Positions 15,593 to 24,220 of a stretch of DNA of 64,000 bases are shown one piece after another. Source of the stretch: Methylomonas koyamae (lineage in GTDB: Bacteria > Pseudomonadota > Gammaproteobacteria > Methylococcales > Methylomonadaceae); contig NZ_AP019777.1 in the NCBI RefSeq assembly GCF_019669905.1, forward strand, positions 434,001 through 498,000, read 5' to 3'. The position numbers and the translations under genes are program-made. Under the pieces are notes generated by a model. The model did no database searches, was not told the DNA's origin, and was given only the letters and a program-made list of their open reading frames with translations. The stretch's first letter is position 1. Each line of letters starts with the position of its first letter.

Positions 15593-18500
15593 ATGGCGGT
15601 ATCGGTTACCGGCGAACTGGACCCGCGCGGCATTGTCCGCCAGGCGCTCGAGCATCTGGACCACGTATTGCCCGGCCAGGCGCCGATCCACGATTTCGTG
15701 CACCACAACACCTTGCACGGCTTTCAGCATTTGCCGTTCGAACAAGCCTTGGCCGAATTTACCGAGCTGACCGGCATCGACTGCTATCTGTCGGCCGAGC
15801 AGTTTCGCGAGTTCTACCGGCAACAACGCATCACCGACCGCGATCTCGATGCCGCGCTGCAGCAGCGCTTCGGCAGCGCTTTAACCGAACCGCTGGCCGG
15901 CTGCCCCGGCGCGGCGCGGCGCGAACTTTACCGCGCGGTTTTATTGCACGACGTTCAAGTTATTACCCCGCAGCAACTCGCCTGGCGGCTGCGCGAATCG
16001 GCCGAATTCGCCAGCGAAACTTGTGGCGGCCGGCCGCTGACGGAGCTGTGGCAGGCCGTATCGGCCAAATTGGAGTTGCCCGCAGCCGAGTTGCACCCCG
16101 AGGACATGTTGGAGCTATCCGCCGAGCAACTCGACGACTGGTTGCCGCAGATGGACGATGCCGAAAGTCCGGCACGCTGGTTCGGCCGGGTCGGCGACGG
16201 CCGGACTTGGCGCGGCGTGCTGCTGGCGTTGGCCGGCAAGGACATTCTGGATTCGGTGCGGCCGCAATTGATTCGCTTGTGCGCGTCGCTGCTCGACGAA
16301 GGTTTGGCGGCCTGGCGCTTGCCGCAGCGCCAGGAACTGGGGCTGTATGCGGCTTGGCGGCAGGCGCTGGAGTACGATGCGCTGCCGTTATTTCACGATT
16401 TGGACGATTGGCGCGGCATCACGGCGCGCTTGCCGGAGCAGTCGCTGGACGCCATCGTGCAGCAATTGCAGGCCATGGCGTTGCCGGCGGCACGCTGGGA
16501 AGGTTATTTGCGGCGGCTGGCGCTGGAGTTGCCGGGCTGGTCCGGCCTGGTCAACTGGCGGCAGCGGCACCCGGATTATCGGGAAGGCCGGCCGGTGCCG
16601 GTCGATTTGGCCGATTATCTGGCCATCCGCCTGGTGTTGGACCGGCTCTACGCGCAAGCGCTGTGCCGCAGCCTGTGGCATAGTCCGGCCCAACTAGACC
16701 GGTTGCAGGCATACTTTGAAATGCACCGAGCCGAATTCGCCGTGCGCCGGGCGCTGTTCGCCGGCGAATTGCCGGAGTATTTGGCTCAGGCCGCGCAGCA
16801 ATTGCTGTCTGCCGCCGATAGCTCGCGGCAAGCGTGGCAAACGCTGGCGGAACGGATTCGGACCTGGCGCCACAGCCCGTTGGCGGTAACTCCAAACCGA
16901 GTCAACGCGTGCGACCACGGTTGGCGGCTGTTTTCGCTGTGCCGCCATTTGGCTTTGGCGCCCGACACCGTGTCCGCTATGGACAAAAGCCAATTGCTGG
17001 CCTGGTTGCCTATCGTCGATGCGTTCGACGGCCAACAACGGGCCATGGTGTGGCTGGATGCTTACGAGCGCCATTACCGCCAGGAGTTATTGCAGGCCTT
17101 GCACGCCAACCGTGGCCGCGGCCGTTGGCGGCAGCGCGAGCGGCGGCCGCAGGCCCAGGTTTTTTTCTGCATGGACGAGCGCGAAGAAAGTTTCCGCCGC
17201 CATTTGGAAGAGTTGAATCCGGCCGTGGAAACCTTGGGTGCGGCCGGATTTTTCGGCGTGGCGATGGATTTTCAGGGACTGGACGACCATCATCCGACGC
17301 CGCTGTGCCCGGTGGTGGTCACGCCGGCGCACCGGGTCGAGGAAATCGGATTGGCCGGCAGCGATGATGCGCTGACCGCCCACCGCGCCGGCTTGAACCG
17401 GGCGCAAATCCTCAGCGATTGGCTGCATCAAACCTTACGCCGGCATCTGTTGCGGGCTTATCCGCTGTTATACCTGTTTGCGCCGCTGAAGCTGGCCGGT
17501 TTGTTGGGCAAGACCTTGTGGCCGGGTCTGCAATACCGTCTGGAACAGGCCTGGCAGACGAGTTTGGTGCCGGCGGCGCCGACCCGCTTGCAGTTCAGCG
17601 CGGATGCGGCAACGCCGGCCGCAGCGAAACCCGGTTTCAGCGACGAGGAGCAGGCGCAACGGGTCGGCCAATTTTTGCGGACCACCGGCTTGAGTTACGG
17701 CTTTGCCCGCATCGTCGCCATTTTGGGCCACGGTTCCACCAGCCAAAACAATCCGCACGAGGCCGCCCACGATTGCGGCGCCTGCGGCGGCCGCCGCGGC
17801 GGACCGAATGCCAGGTTGTTCGCGGCAATGGCCAACCGGCCGCAAGTGCGCGCCTTGTTGGCTGCGCAGGGCATCGCGATTCCGGACGATACCTGGTTCG
17901 TCGGCGGCCAGCACGATACCTGCAGCGACGCGATTGACTGGTACGACGCCGATCTGGTGCCGGCTGCACTGGCCGACGATTTCGCCCGGTTGCAGGCCGA
18001 TCTTGCAGAAGCCGACCGGCGGGCGGCGGCGGAACGTTGCCGGCGCTTTGCCTCGTCCGGTTATCCGGCTGCGCCGTGGGCCGCGTTCCGCCATGTGCAG
18101 CGCCGCGCCGCCGACTTGAGCCAGGTGCGGCCGGAGTTCGGTCACGCCACCAACGCCGCGGCGTTTATCGGCCGGCGCGCGGCGACGCAGGGCGTGTTTT
18201 TCGACCGCCGCCTGTTTTTGATTTCCTACGATCCGACCCAAGACGGCGACGGCGCGATTTTGGAGAACATTTTGCTGACCGCCGGACCGGTCGGCGCCGG
18301 CATCAATCTGGAGTATTACTTTTCGACCGTCAATAACGACCGGCTCGGCTGCGGCACCAAGATTCCGCATAACGTCACCGGTTTGTTCGGCGTGATGGAA
18401 GGCGCCGCCAGCGATTTGCGCACCGGTTTGCCGTTGCAGATGGTGGAAATTCACGAGGCGATGCGGCTGCAAATCGTGGTCGAGGCCAAGACCGAAGTGC

Positions 18501-18742
18501 TGGAACGCATTTACGGCCGGCAAGCGGCGTTGCAGGAACTGGTCGGCGGCGGTTGGGTGCATTTAAACGCTGTGGACCCGGACGACGGCCGGATTTTCCT
18601 GTTCGACCGCCGCGCCGGTTTCGTAGCCTGGCAACCGGAACCGCGCGAGTTGCCGCTGCGCGACGATTCGGCGGCCTGCTATGCCGGGCAGACCCAAGCC
18701 GTTGCGCCGATGCTGGTGCGGCAACCGGAAACCATGGAATAA
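15593..18742 (+). CDS. dabA: DabA-type inorganic carbon transporter subunit (DUF2309)
   Basis: A 1049-residue soluble or peripheral protein of the DUF2309/UPF0753 family, the DabA subunit of DAB complexes. These hydrate CO2 with a beta-carbonic-anhydrase-like zinc site driven by ion flow through an antiporter-like partner. The zinc-site residues are present with correct spacing: Cys526 and Asp528 in VFFCMDEREESF, His713 in ILGHGSTSQNNP, and Cys728 in AAHDCGACGG. The His-Cys distance of 15 equals that reported for Halothiobacillus DabA. It is longer than the roughly 830-residue characterised form, mainly before the CxD motif. GGGAG precedes the ATG. Confidence 0.95.
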   Translation: MAVSVTGELDPRGIVRQALEHLDHVLPGQAPIHDFVHHNTLHGFQHLPFEQALAEFTELTGIDCYLSAEQFREFYRQQRITDRDLDAALQQRFGSALTEPLAGCPGAARRELYRAVLLHDVQVITPQQLAWRLRESAEFASETCGGRPLTELWQAVSAKLELPAAELHPEDMLELSAEQLDDWLPQMDDAESPARWFGRVGDGRTWRGVLLALAGKDILDSVRPQLIRLCASLLDEGLAAWRLPQRQELGLYAAWRQALEYDALPLFHDLDDWRGITARLPEQSLDAIVQQLQAMALPAARWEGYLRRLALELPGWSGLVNWRQRHPDYREGRPVPVDLADYLAIRLVLDRLYAQALCRSLWHSPAQLDRLQAYFEMHRAEFAVRRALFAGELPEYLAQAAQQLLSAADSSRQAWQTLAERIRTWRHSPLAVTPNRVNACDHGWRLFSLCRHLALAPDTVSAMDKSQLLAWLPIVDAFDGQQRAMVWLDAYERHYRQELLQALHANRGRGRWRQRERRPQAQVFFCMDEREESFRRHLEELNPAVETLGAAGFFGVAMDFQGLDDHHPTPLCPVVVTPAHRVEEIGLAGSDDALTAHRAGLNRAQILSDWLHQTLRRHLLRAYPLLYLFAPLKLAGLLGKTLWPGLQYRLEQAWQTSLVPAAPTRLQFSADAATPAAAKPGFSDEEQAQRVGQFLRTTGLSYGFARIVAILGHGSTSQNNPHEAAHDCGACGGRRGGPNARLFAAMANRPQVRALLAAQGIAIPDDTWFVGGQHDTCSDAIDWYDADLVPAALADDFARLQADLAEADRRAAAERCRRFASSGYPAAPWAAFRHVQRRAADLSQVRPEFGHATNAAAFIGRRAATQGVFFDRRLFLISYDPTQDGDGAILENILLTAGPVGAGINLEYYFSTVNNDRLGCGTKIPHNVTGLFGVMEGAASDLRTGLPLQMVEIHEAMRLQIVVEAKTEVLERIYGRQAALQELVGGGWVHLNAVDPDDGRIFLFDRRAGFVAWQPEPRELPLRDDSAACYAGQTQAVAPMLVRQPETME

Positions 18743-18750
18743 CGACGACG

Positions 18751-20322
18751 ATGGCCGCATACGCATTCTTGATACCGCTGTTACCGCTGCTGGCTGCATC
18801 GTGCATCGGCGGCCTGCATTTTTTTAATCGGTTGCACGGTGTCGCCGGCGAGCGCATCAGCGTCCGCTTGGCAGTAGCGTCGATTGGCTTGGCCGCCGCG
18901 TTGGCCGCGAGTCTGGTCGGGTTGGAGCTGGTCGGCAGCGCCGGCGGGTTACAGGTTTACGGCAATTGGCTGGCCAGCGGCAAACTGGCGATAGCCTTTT
19001 CGTTGCAAGCGGGCGGTTTGAATATGGCATTGGCGGCCTTGTTCGGCGTGCTGTTGCTGGTCGTGGCCCGCTTTTCCGCCAATTACCTGCACCGCGAGCC
19101 CGGTTTTCACCGTTTTTTCTTTATTCTGAGCCTGTTTGCCGCGGCAATGCTGTTATTGGTGTTGGCCGGTAATGCGATATTCACCTTCGTCGGCTGGGAG
19201 GTCGCCGGGGTCTGTTCCTATCTGCTGATCGCCTACGCCTACGACCGGCCGGTAGCGGCGCACAACGCCACCCGCGCGTTTGTCACCAACCGGGTCGGCG
19301 ACGGCGGGTTTTTGCTGGGCATCGGCTTGATGCTGGCCTGGCTGGAAACCGCCGACTGGCAAAGCCTGAATGCCGGCGCGGCCGATCTGGACCGCGGCGA
19401 CGCCACCTTGCTGGCTTTAAGTTTTGCCGTCGCCGCCTTCGCCAAATCGGCGCAGATCCCGTTTACGCCGTGGTTGGCGCGGGCGATGGAAGGGCCGACG
19501 CCGTCCAGCGCGATCTTTTACGGCGGGGCGATGGTGCACGCCGGCGTGTTCCTGGCCATACAACTGCGGCCATTGTTCGAGCAGGCGCCGGCGGCGATGG
19601 CCTTGTTGGCGGCGATCGGGGCGATGACGGCGGTTTACGGCTATTGGGTGGGTTTGAGCCAGACCGATATCAAAAGCTCGCAGATATTCGCCGCGTCGGT
19701 GCAACTGGGATTGATGTTCGTCGAATGCGGTTGCGGCTGGTGGACGTTGGCGGTCTGGCATTTGGCGGCACATGCCGTGGTGCGTTGCTATCTGTTCCTG
19801 ACGGCGCCGTCGATTTTGCATAGCACGCATGGCCGGCCGATAGCGCCGGTCGCGGCCACGCTTGCCGATTGCCGCTGGGCCTTCGTGGCCTCGTTACAGC
19901 GCGGCTGGCTGGAACCGGCCGTGGATTGGTTGTTGGTGAAGCCGGTGTTGCAATTGGCCAAGGACGCCCGCTATATCGAAGAGCGGATTCTGGACCCGCT
20001 GATGGGCTCGCCGGCGCCGGCGATTCGGGCGATGTCGACGTTGGCGCAACGCGAGGAGCAAAAAATGGGTGCCAATCTGAGCAGTGCCGAAGACCGTTTC
20101 GCCCAGGGTAGCGGTCTGGCCGGCAAGCTGGCGCAATGGACGGCGGCGTTGCTGAACTGGTTCGAATACCATTTCATCTTGCGCGGCATCGGCCGCGACT
20201 CGATCCAGGTCGGACGCCGGCTGGGGCGGGCGGCCAACCGTTTCGAACATTTGCTGCTGCGAGCCCGTTATCTGGCACTGTTCGTCTTGATTACCTTGAT
20301 GGTGGCTTTGGGATACCGATGA
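18751..20322 (+). CDS. dabB: DabB-like / NuoL-type antiporter subunit
   Basis: A 523-residue membrane protein of the NuoL/MrpA type. Channel residues are conserved: Glu150 in FVGWEVAGVCSYLL and Lys232 in AAFAKSAQIPFTPWLARAME. It lacks the full lateral helix of NuoL but keeps a soluble C-terminal part (FEYHFILRGIGRDSIQVG). It starts 8 bases after the dabA stop and is the closest match to the canonical DabB partner. Its stop overlaps the next start (ATGA). The frame is open further upstream inside dabA, but the protein-like sequence begins at MAAYAFLIPLLPLL. Confidence 0.87.
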   Translation: MAAYAFLIPLLPLLAASCIGGLHFFNRLHGVAGERISVRLAVASIGLAAALAASLVGLELVGSAGGLQVYGNWLASGKLAIAFSLQAGGLNMALAALFGVLLLVVARFSANYLHREPGFHRFFFILSLFAAAMLLLVLAGNAIFTFVGWEVAGVCSYLLIAYAYDRPVAAHNATRAFVTNRVGDGGFLLGIGLMLAWLETADWQSLNAGAADLDRGDATLLALSFAVAAFAKSAQIPFTPWLARAMEGPTPSSAIFYGGAMVHAGVFLAIQLRPLFEQAPAAMALLAAIGAMTAVYGYWVGLSQTDIKSSQIFAASVQLGLMFVECGCGWWTLAVWHLAAHAVVRCYLFLTAPSILHSTHGRPIAPVAATLADCRWAFVASLQRGWLEPAVDWLLVKPVLQLAKDARYIEERILDPLMGSPAPAIRAMSTLAQREEQKMGANLSSAEDRFAQGSGLAGKLAQWTAALLNWFEYHFILRGIGRDSIQVGRRLGRAANRFEHLLLRARYLALFVLITLMVALGYR

Positions 20323-21854
20323 CGACCGATATTGTTTATTGGCAAGCTGCCGCGGCATTTCCGGTGTTGAGCGTGTTGACCGCGCTGCCGCTGTTGACCT
20401 GCGGCGCGGTTTTGGGCTTGAAAGGCTGGCGGCTGTGGCCGACCGCGTTGACCGGCGCGGTGCTGAACGTGGTGTTGAGCATTTATCTGCTGTGGGTGTT
20501 CGACGCCGAAGCCCCCGGCATCCATCTGGCCGAGAAAATCGACGGCCTGGGCTACCGGGTCGGCGTCGACGGCACCAATATTCTGTTCATCCCGTTGACG
20601 GCGGTGTTGGGCGCGCTGGCACTGGTCTATACCCTGATCACCCGCCACTGCAACGACCGCTTGTTCGTCGCCTGTCTGCTGGCTTACCAAGGCATTCTGA
20701 TCGGCGCATTTGCGGCGCTGAATACGCTGCAGTTTTGGTGCTGGAGCCTGTTGGAGCTGGTGCCGGTGGCCTTGCTGACCATGGTTGCCGGTACCGGCCG
20801 CTTACGTAACCAGGCCGTCAAAACCCTGCTGCAATACTGGTTGTCCGCTCTGGCGATGAGTTTGGCCGGATTTCTGTTGTTGAGCTTCGGTCTGGCGGCG
20901 AACGGTATGGAATTGAGCTTCGATTGGCTGGCGTTGAAGCAGCATAATCTGGCGATTCCGAACGAGACCTTGATCTTTCTGTTGCTGTTCTTCGGCTTCG
21001 CGGTGCGGATGCCGCTGTTTCCGTTCCACGCCTGGCTGCCGGTACTGGGCGAACACGGTACCGCAGCCAGTGCGGCGATTTTCCTGCACGGCCTGAAGCT
21101 GGGCATCTACGCCTTAATCCGTTTCATCTTGCCGCTGACGCCGGGCGCCGCCGAACAATGGACCCATTTCGTCGTCACGCTGGGGTTGATCGGGATTTTT
21201 TACGGCGCATTGCTGGCCTTGATGCAAATCAACATGCGGCGCTTGATCGCGTTCGCGGTAATCAGCCATACCGGCATGCTGGCCATCGGCGTATTTTCGT
21301 TCAACGATTTTGCGCTGGAAGGCAGTATTTTGTTGTCGGTGGCCTACGGTCTGGCTTCCGCCGGCATGCTGTTCAGTATCGGCCTGATTTACGAACGTAC
21401 CCGCACCTCGTTTCTGCCGCGCTTGGGCGGGCTGTTCGAGACCAATTCGACCTTGGCCCTGCTGTTTCTGATCTCGGCGCTGAGTACCATGGTGATGCCG
21501 GGCACGCCCGGATTCGACGCCGCCCACCTGCTGATCGAGGGCACCATCGAAGAGCACGGCTGGTGGATCGCGATCTCGATTCTGTTGGGCAACGTGCTGG
21601 GCGCGGCGTTTTTATTATGGGCGTTTCAGCGCCTGTTCATCGCCCATCCGCGCCGTTTCGTGCAGCCTTACGGCAGTATCCACCATCCGGTACTGAAAGA
21701 ACGCATCATCGCCGTCACCGTGTGCGGTTTATTGATAGGCACCGGTTTTTATACGACGCCTTGGTTGAAATACATCGACCAGGAAGCCCGCGAAATCGGC
21801 GAGCATTATCCGGCCCACCATCGCCACCACATCAACGAGACCCACCATGAATGA
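20319..21854 (+). CDS. NuoM-like subunit with altered channel residues (third antiporter-like subunit)
   Basis: A 511-residue polytopic NuoM/MrpD-family protein. The usual TM7 lysine is replaced by Arg230 (FGFAVRMPLFPFHAWLP). At the TM5 position where relatives have Trp-Glu it reads FWCWSLLELVPVAL, so Glu146 sits about three residues later and the canonical position is leucine. It ends with a His-rich tail (HYPAHHRHH). Start and stop overlap both neighbours (ATGA; then 8 bases), showing tight coupling. The altered residues suggest a different or impaired proton path; this is an inference from motif alignment by eye. Confidence 0.84.
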   Translation: MTTDIVYWQAAAAFPVLSVLTALPLLTCGAVLGLKGWRLWPTALTGAVLNVVLSIYLLWVFDAEAPGIHLAEKIDGLGYRVGVDGTNILFIPLTAVLGALALVYTLITRHCNDRLFVACLLAYQGILIGAFAALNTLQFWCWSLLELVPVALLTMVAGTGRLRNQAVKTLLQYWLSALAMSLAGFLLLSFGLAANGMELSFDWLALKQHNLAIPNETLIFLLLFFGFAVRMPLFPFHAWLPVLGEHGTAASAAIFLHGLKLGIYALIRFILPLTPGAAEQWTHFVVTLGLIGIFYGALLALMQINMRRLIAFAVISHTGMLAIGVFSFNDFALEGSILLSVAYGLASAGMLFSIGLIYERTRTSFLPRLGGLFETNSTLALLFLISALSTMVMPGTPGFDAAHLLIEGTIEEHGWWIAISILLGNVLGAAFLLWAFQRLFIAHPRRFVQPYGSIHHPVLKERIIAVTVCGLLIGTGFYTTPWLKYIDQEAREIGEHYPAHHRHHINETHHE

Positions 21855-23406
21855 AGGTTTGCCGTTATTGACGCTATGCCTGTTATGGCCCTTGCTCGGC
21901 GCGTTGGCGATTGGCTGCGTCCGCGATAGCGGCCGGGCGAAGCGGCTGGCCTTGGCGGTGGCCGGCGTCGAATTGCTGCTGACTTTGGGCGTCGTCTACG
22001 GGTTCGATCCGAGCGACGGCGGCTTTCAATGGCAGGAACAATACTCGTGGATACCCAGCCTGAACGCTTACTACGCGGTCGGGGTGGACGGCGTTTCGCT
22101 ATTGTTTCTGCCGCTGACGGCTTTGCTGACCTTGATGGCGCTGTTGGCCGGCTGGAACGCGGCAACGCGCTTGCACCGCTTTCACTTGGCGCTGATGCTG
22201 ATATTGGAAAGCGCCACCGTCGGCGTGTTCGTGGCATTGGACATGGCTTTGTTTTTTCTGTTTTGGGAGTTGACGCTGCCGCCGATTTTTTTCCTGGCCG
22301 GTTTATGGGGGATCGGTGCCGAACGGCGCCAGGCCGCGTTGAAGTACACCTTATATATGTTGTTCGGCGGCGTGCCGCTGTTGTTCGCGATCGCGACGCT
22401 GGCGTTGAACCACGTTCATTACACCGGCGGCGACATGCCGGGCGGCTTGGCCTTCAGTTTGCCGGTGTTGCTGAACACGCCGATGGACGCTGCATCGCAA
22501 GAACTGGTGTTTTTCCTGCTGATGCTCGGCTTCGCCGTCAAGGCGCCGCTAGTGCCGTTTCATACCTGGCTGCCGACGCTGGCGATGGAAGGGCCGGCTT
22601 TTCTCAGCGCGTTGTTGGTCGGTTTGAAGTTGGGTTTGTACGGTATCGTCCGCTTTGCCTTGCCGTTGGCGCCGCAAGCGGCACTGGAGCACCGCTGGCT
22701 ATTGGCCATCGTCGGCGCGGTTACGCTGGTATACGCGGCCCTGATCGCAATGCAGCAAACCAATCTGCGCCGCTTACTGGCCTATGCCAGCATTAGCCAC
22801 GTCGGTTTGGTATTGGTGGGTTTGGCCGCATTCAATTACCAGGGCCAGCAAGGCGCGTTGCTGCAGTTGCTGAATTTTACCGTGGCCGCCGGCAGCCTGA
22901 TGCTGATGGCCGGTATGTTGCAACAGCGCATGGGCAGTTGCGAGCTGGTGCATTTGGGCGGATTGGCCAAACCGGCGCCGCGCTTGGCTTGCTTGTTCTT
23001 TTTGTTTGCGCTGGCTAACATGGGGGTACCGGGTACTAACGGTTTTCCAGCGGAATTGCTGGTTTTGGTCGGTACCTTGCAGGCGTATCCGGCCTTGGCG
23101 CTGGTGGCTTTGTTCGGCGCCGTGTTGAGTGCCGCTTATTTGCTCGGTTTTGCCAGGAAGGCCTTTTTCGGGCCGACCGGAACCGTGTCCGCCACTTGCC
23201 CCGATCTGACGACGCGCGAGCTGGTGCTGTTGTTGGTGCCGGCTGTGCTGGTGCTGATGGTGGGATTCAGCCCGCAAAGCGTGTTAGCCTGGCCGGAAAG
23301 CAGCCTGCAAATGCGGCAACGGGCCGTGGCCGAAGCGGAGGCGGTGCGTGCGGCTTCCGGGCCGATTTCGTCGCGGGCCGTGGTTTACCAACAGGGCTCG
23401 ATTTAA
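21847..23406 (+). CDS. NuoM-like proton-channel subunit (fourth antiporter-like subunit)
   Basis: A 519-residue integral membrane protein of the Complex I/Mrp family with canonical channel residues: Glu141 in FFLFWELTLPPIFFL and Lys232 in FAVKAPLVPFHTWLP. A conserved loop NMGVPGTNGFPAELLVL is also seen. It overlaps the preceding gene by 8 bases, so the four membrane subunits and DabA appear to be one transcript. The carbonic anhydrase gene follows after about 150 bases. No signal peptide is needed because the first helix acts as anchor. Confidence 0.86.
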   Translation: MNEGLPLLTLCLLWPLLGALAIGCVRDSGRAKRLALAVAGVELLLTLGVVYGFDPSDGGFQWQEQYSWIPSLNAYYAVGVDGVSLLFLPLTALLTLMALLAGWNAATRLHRFHLALMLILESATVGVFVALDMALFFLFWELTLPPIFFLAGLWGIGAERRQAALKYTLYMLFGGVPLLFAIATLALNHVHYTGGDMPGGLAFSLPVLLNTPMDAASQELVFFLLMLGFAVKAPLVPFHTWLPTLAMEGPAFLSALLVGLKLGLYGIVRFALPLAPQAALEHRWLLAIVGAVTLVYAALIAMQQTNLRRLLAYASISHVGLVLVGLAAFNYQGQQGALLQLLNFTVAAGSLMLMAGMLQQRMGSCELVHLGGLAKPAPRLACLFFLFALANMGVPGTNGFPAELLVLVGTLQAYPALALVALFGAVLSAAYLLGFARKAFFGPTGTVSATCPDLTTRELVLLLVPAVLVLMVGFSPQSVLAWPESSLQMRQRAVAEAEAVRAASGPISSRAVVYQQGSI

Positions 23407-23554
23407 CTTAGGCCGAAAGCGCGAACCAGGCCGGAAAATTGATTGGCATATAGTTTCGAATCGATATAGTATTGACTTCAGCCCGGCCTGCTTTAGGTCG
23501 GCGTACCGAAAAACTCATTCTGTTATTGGGATTACCCCATTAAGGACGACAACT

Positions 23555-24187
23555 ATGCATACTCCTGCGAAATTATTGTTAGAAAATAGAGCCTGGTCCG
23601 AAGAAATCAGTAGAAAGGACCCGGATTTTTTTGCCCAATTGGCCAAGGAACAAAAACCGGATTTTTTGTGGATCGGTTGTTCCGACAGCAGGGTGCCGGC
23701 GGATACCATCGTTAACGCCAGACCGGGCGAGATTTTCGTCCACCGCAACATCGCCAACCAGGTTATAGTCACCGACTTCAACTGCCTCAGCGTGGTGCAA
23801 TACGCCGTCAACGTCTTGAAAGTCAAACACGTCATCGTCTGCGGCCATTACGGTTGCGGCGGGGTCAAGGCAGCGTTGCAGCAGCAAAAATCCGATCTGG
23901 TCATAGCCAACAAATGGCTGATGCATATCAAGGACGTGTACCGCCTGCACCAGGAAGAGCTGGAGTCGGTATCGCCGGAGCAGAAAGTGGACCGCCTGAT
24001 CGAGTTGAACATCGTCGAACAGGTCTACCGCTTGGCGTATACCTCGATTATCCAGTCCGCCTGGCGCCACGGCCACAAACCCAGCTTGCACGGCTGGGTA
24101 TACGGTTTGAACGACGGTTTGATCCAGGAATTGATCAAGCTCGACCATAACACCCAGATCAATCCGATTTACCGTTACGCGGATTAA
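23555..24187 (+). CDS. can: Beta-class carbonic anhydrase
   Basis: A 210-residue beta-carbonic anhydrase interconverting CO2 and bicarbonate. Zinc ligands are Cys42, His98 and Cys101, with the Asp44-Arg46 dyad in WIGCSDSRVPADT and the second motif VIVCGHYGCGGVK. The numbering equals that of E. coli Can, so this is the Can subtype. AAGGACG precedes the ATG at 23555; the frame runs open into the previous gene but the family start is here. Its position after the DabA cluster and before a SulP transporter fits a concerted inorganic-carbon system. Confidence 0.96.
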   Translation: MHTPAKLLLENRAWSEEISRKDPDFFAQLAKEQKPDFLWIGCSDSRVPADTIVNARPGEIFVHRNIANQVIVTDFNCLSVVQYAVNVLKVKHVIVCGHYGCGGVKAALQQQKSDLVIANKWLMHIKDVYRLHQEELESVSPEQKVDRLIELNIVEQVYRLAYTSIIQSAWRHGHKPSLHGWVYGLNDGLIQELIKLDHNTQINPIYRYAD

Positions 24188-24220
24188 ACCGCGAGCTCCC
24201 TTAACTACCGATTGAAGCCA

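Noticed and set aside
14077-23406. Respiratory Complex I (nuo) operon
   Set aside because: Only antiporter-like membrane subunits are present. No NuoA-K peripheral, flavin or iron-sulfur subunits occur, and DabA sits inside the cluster.
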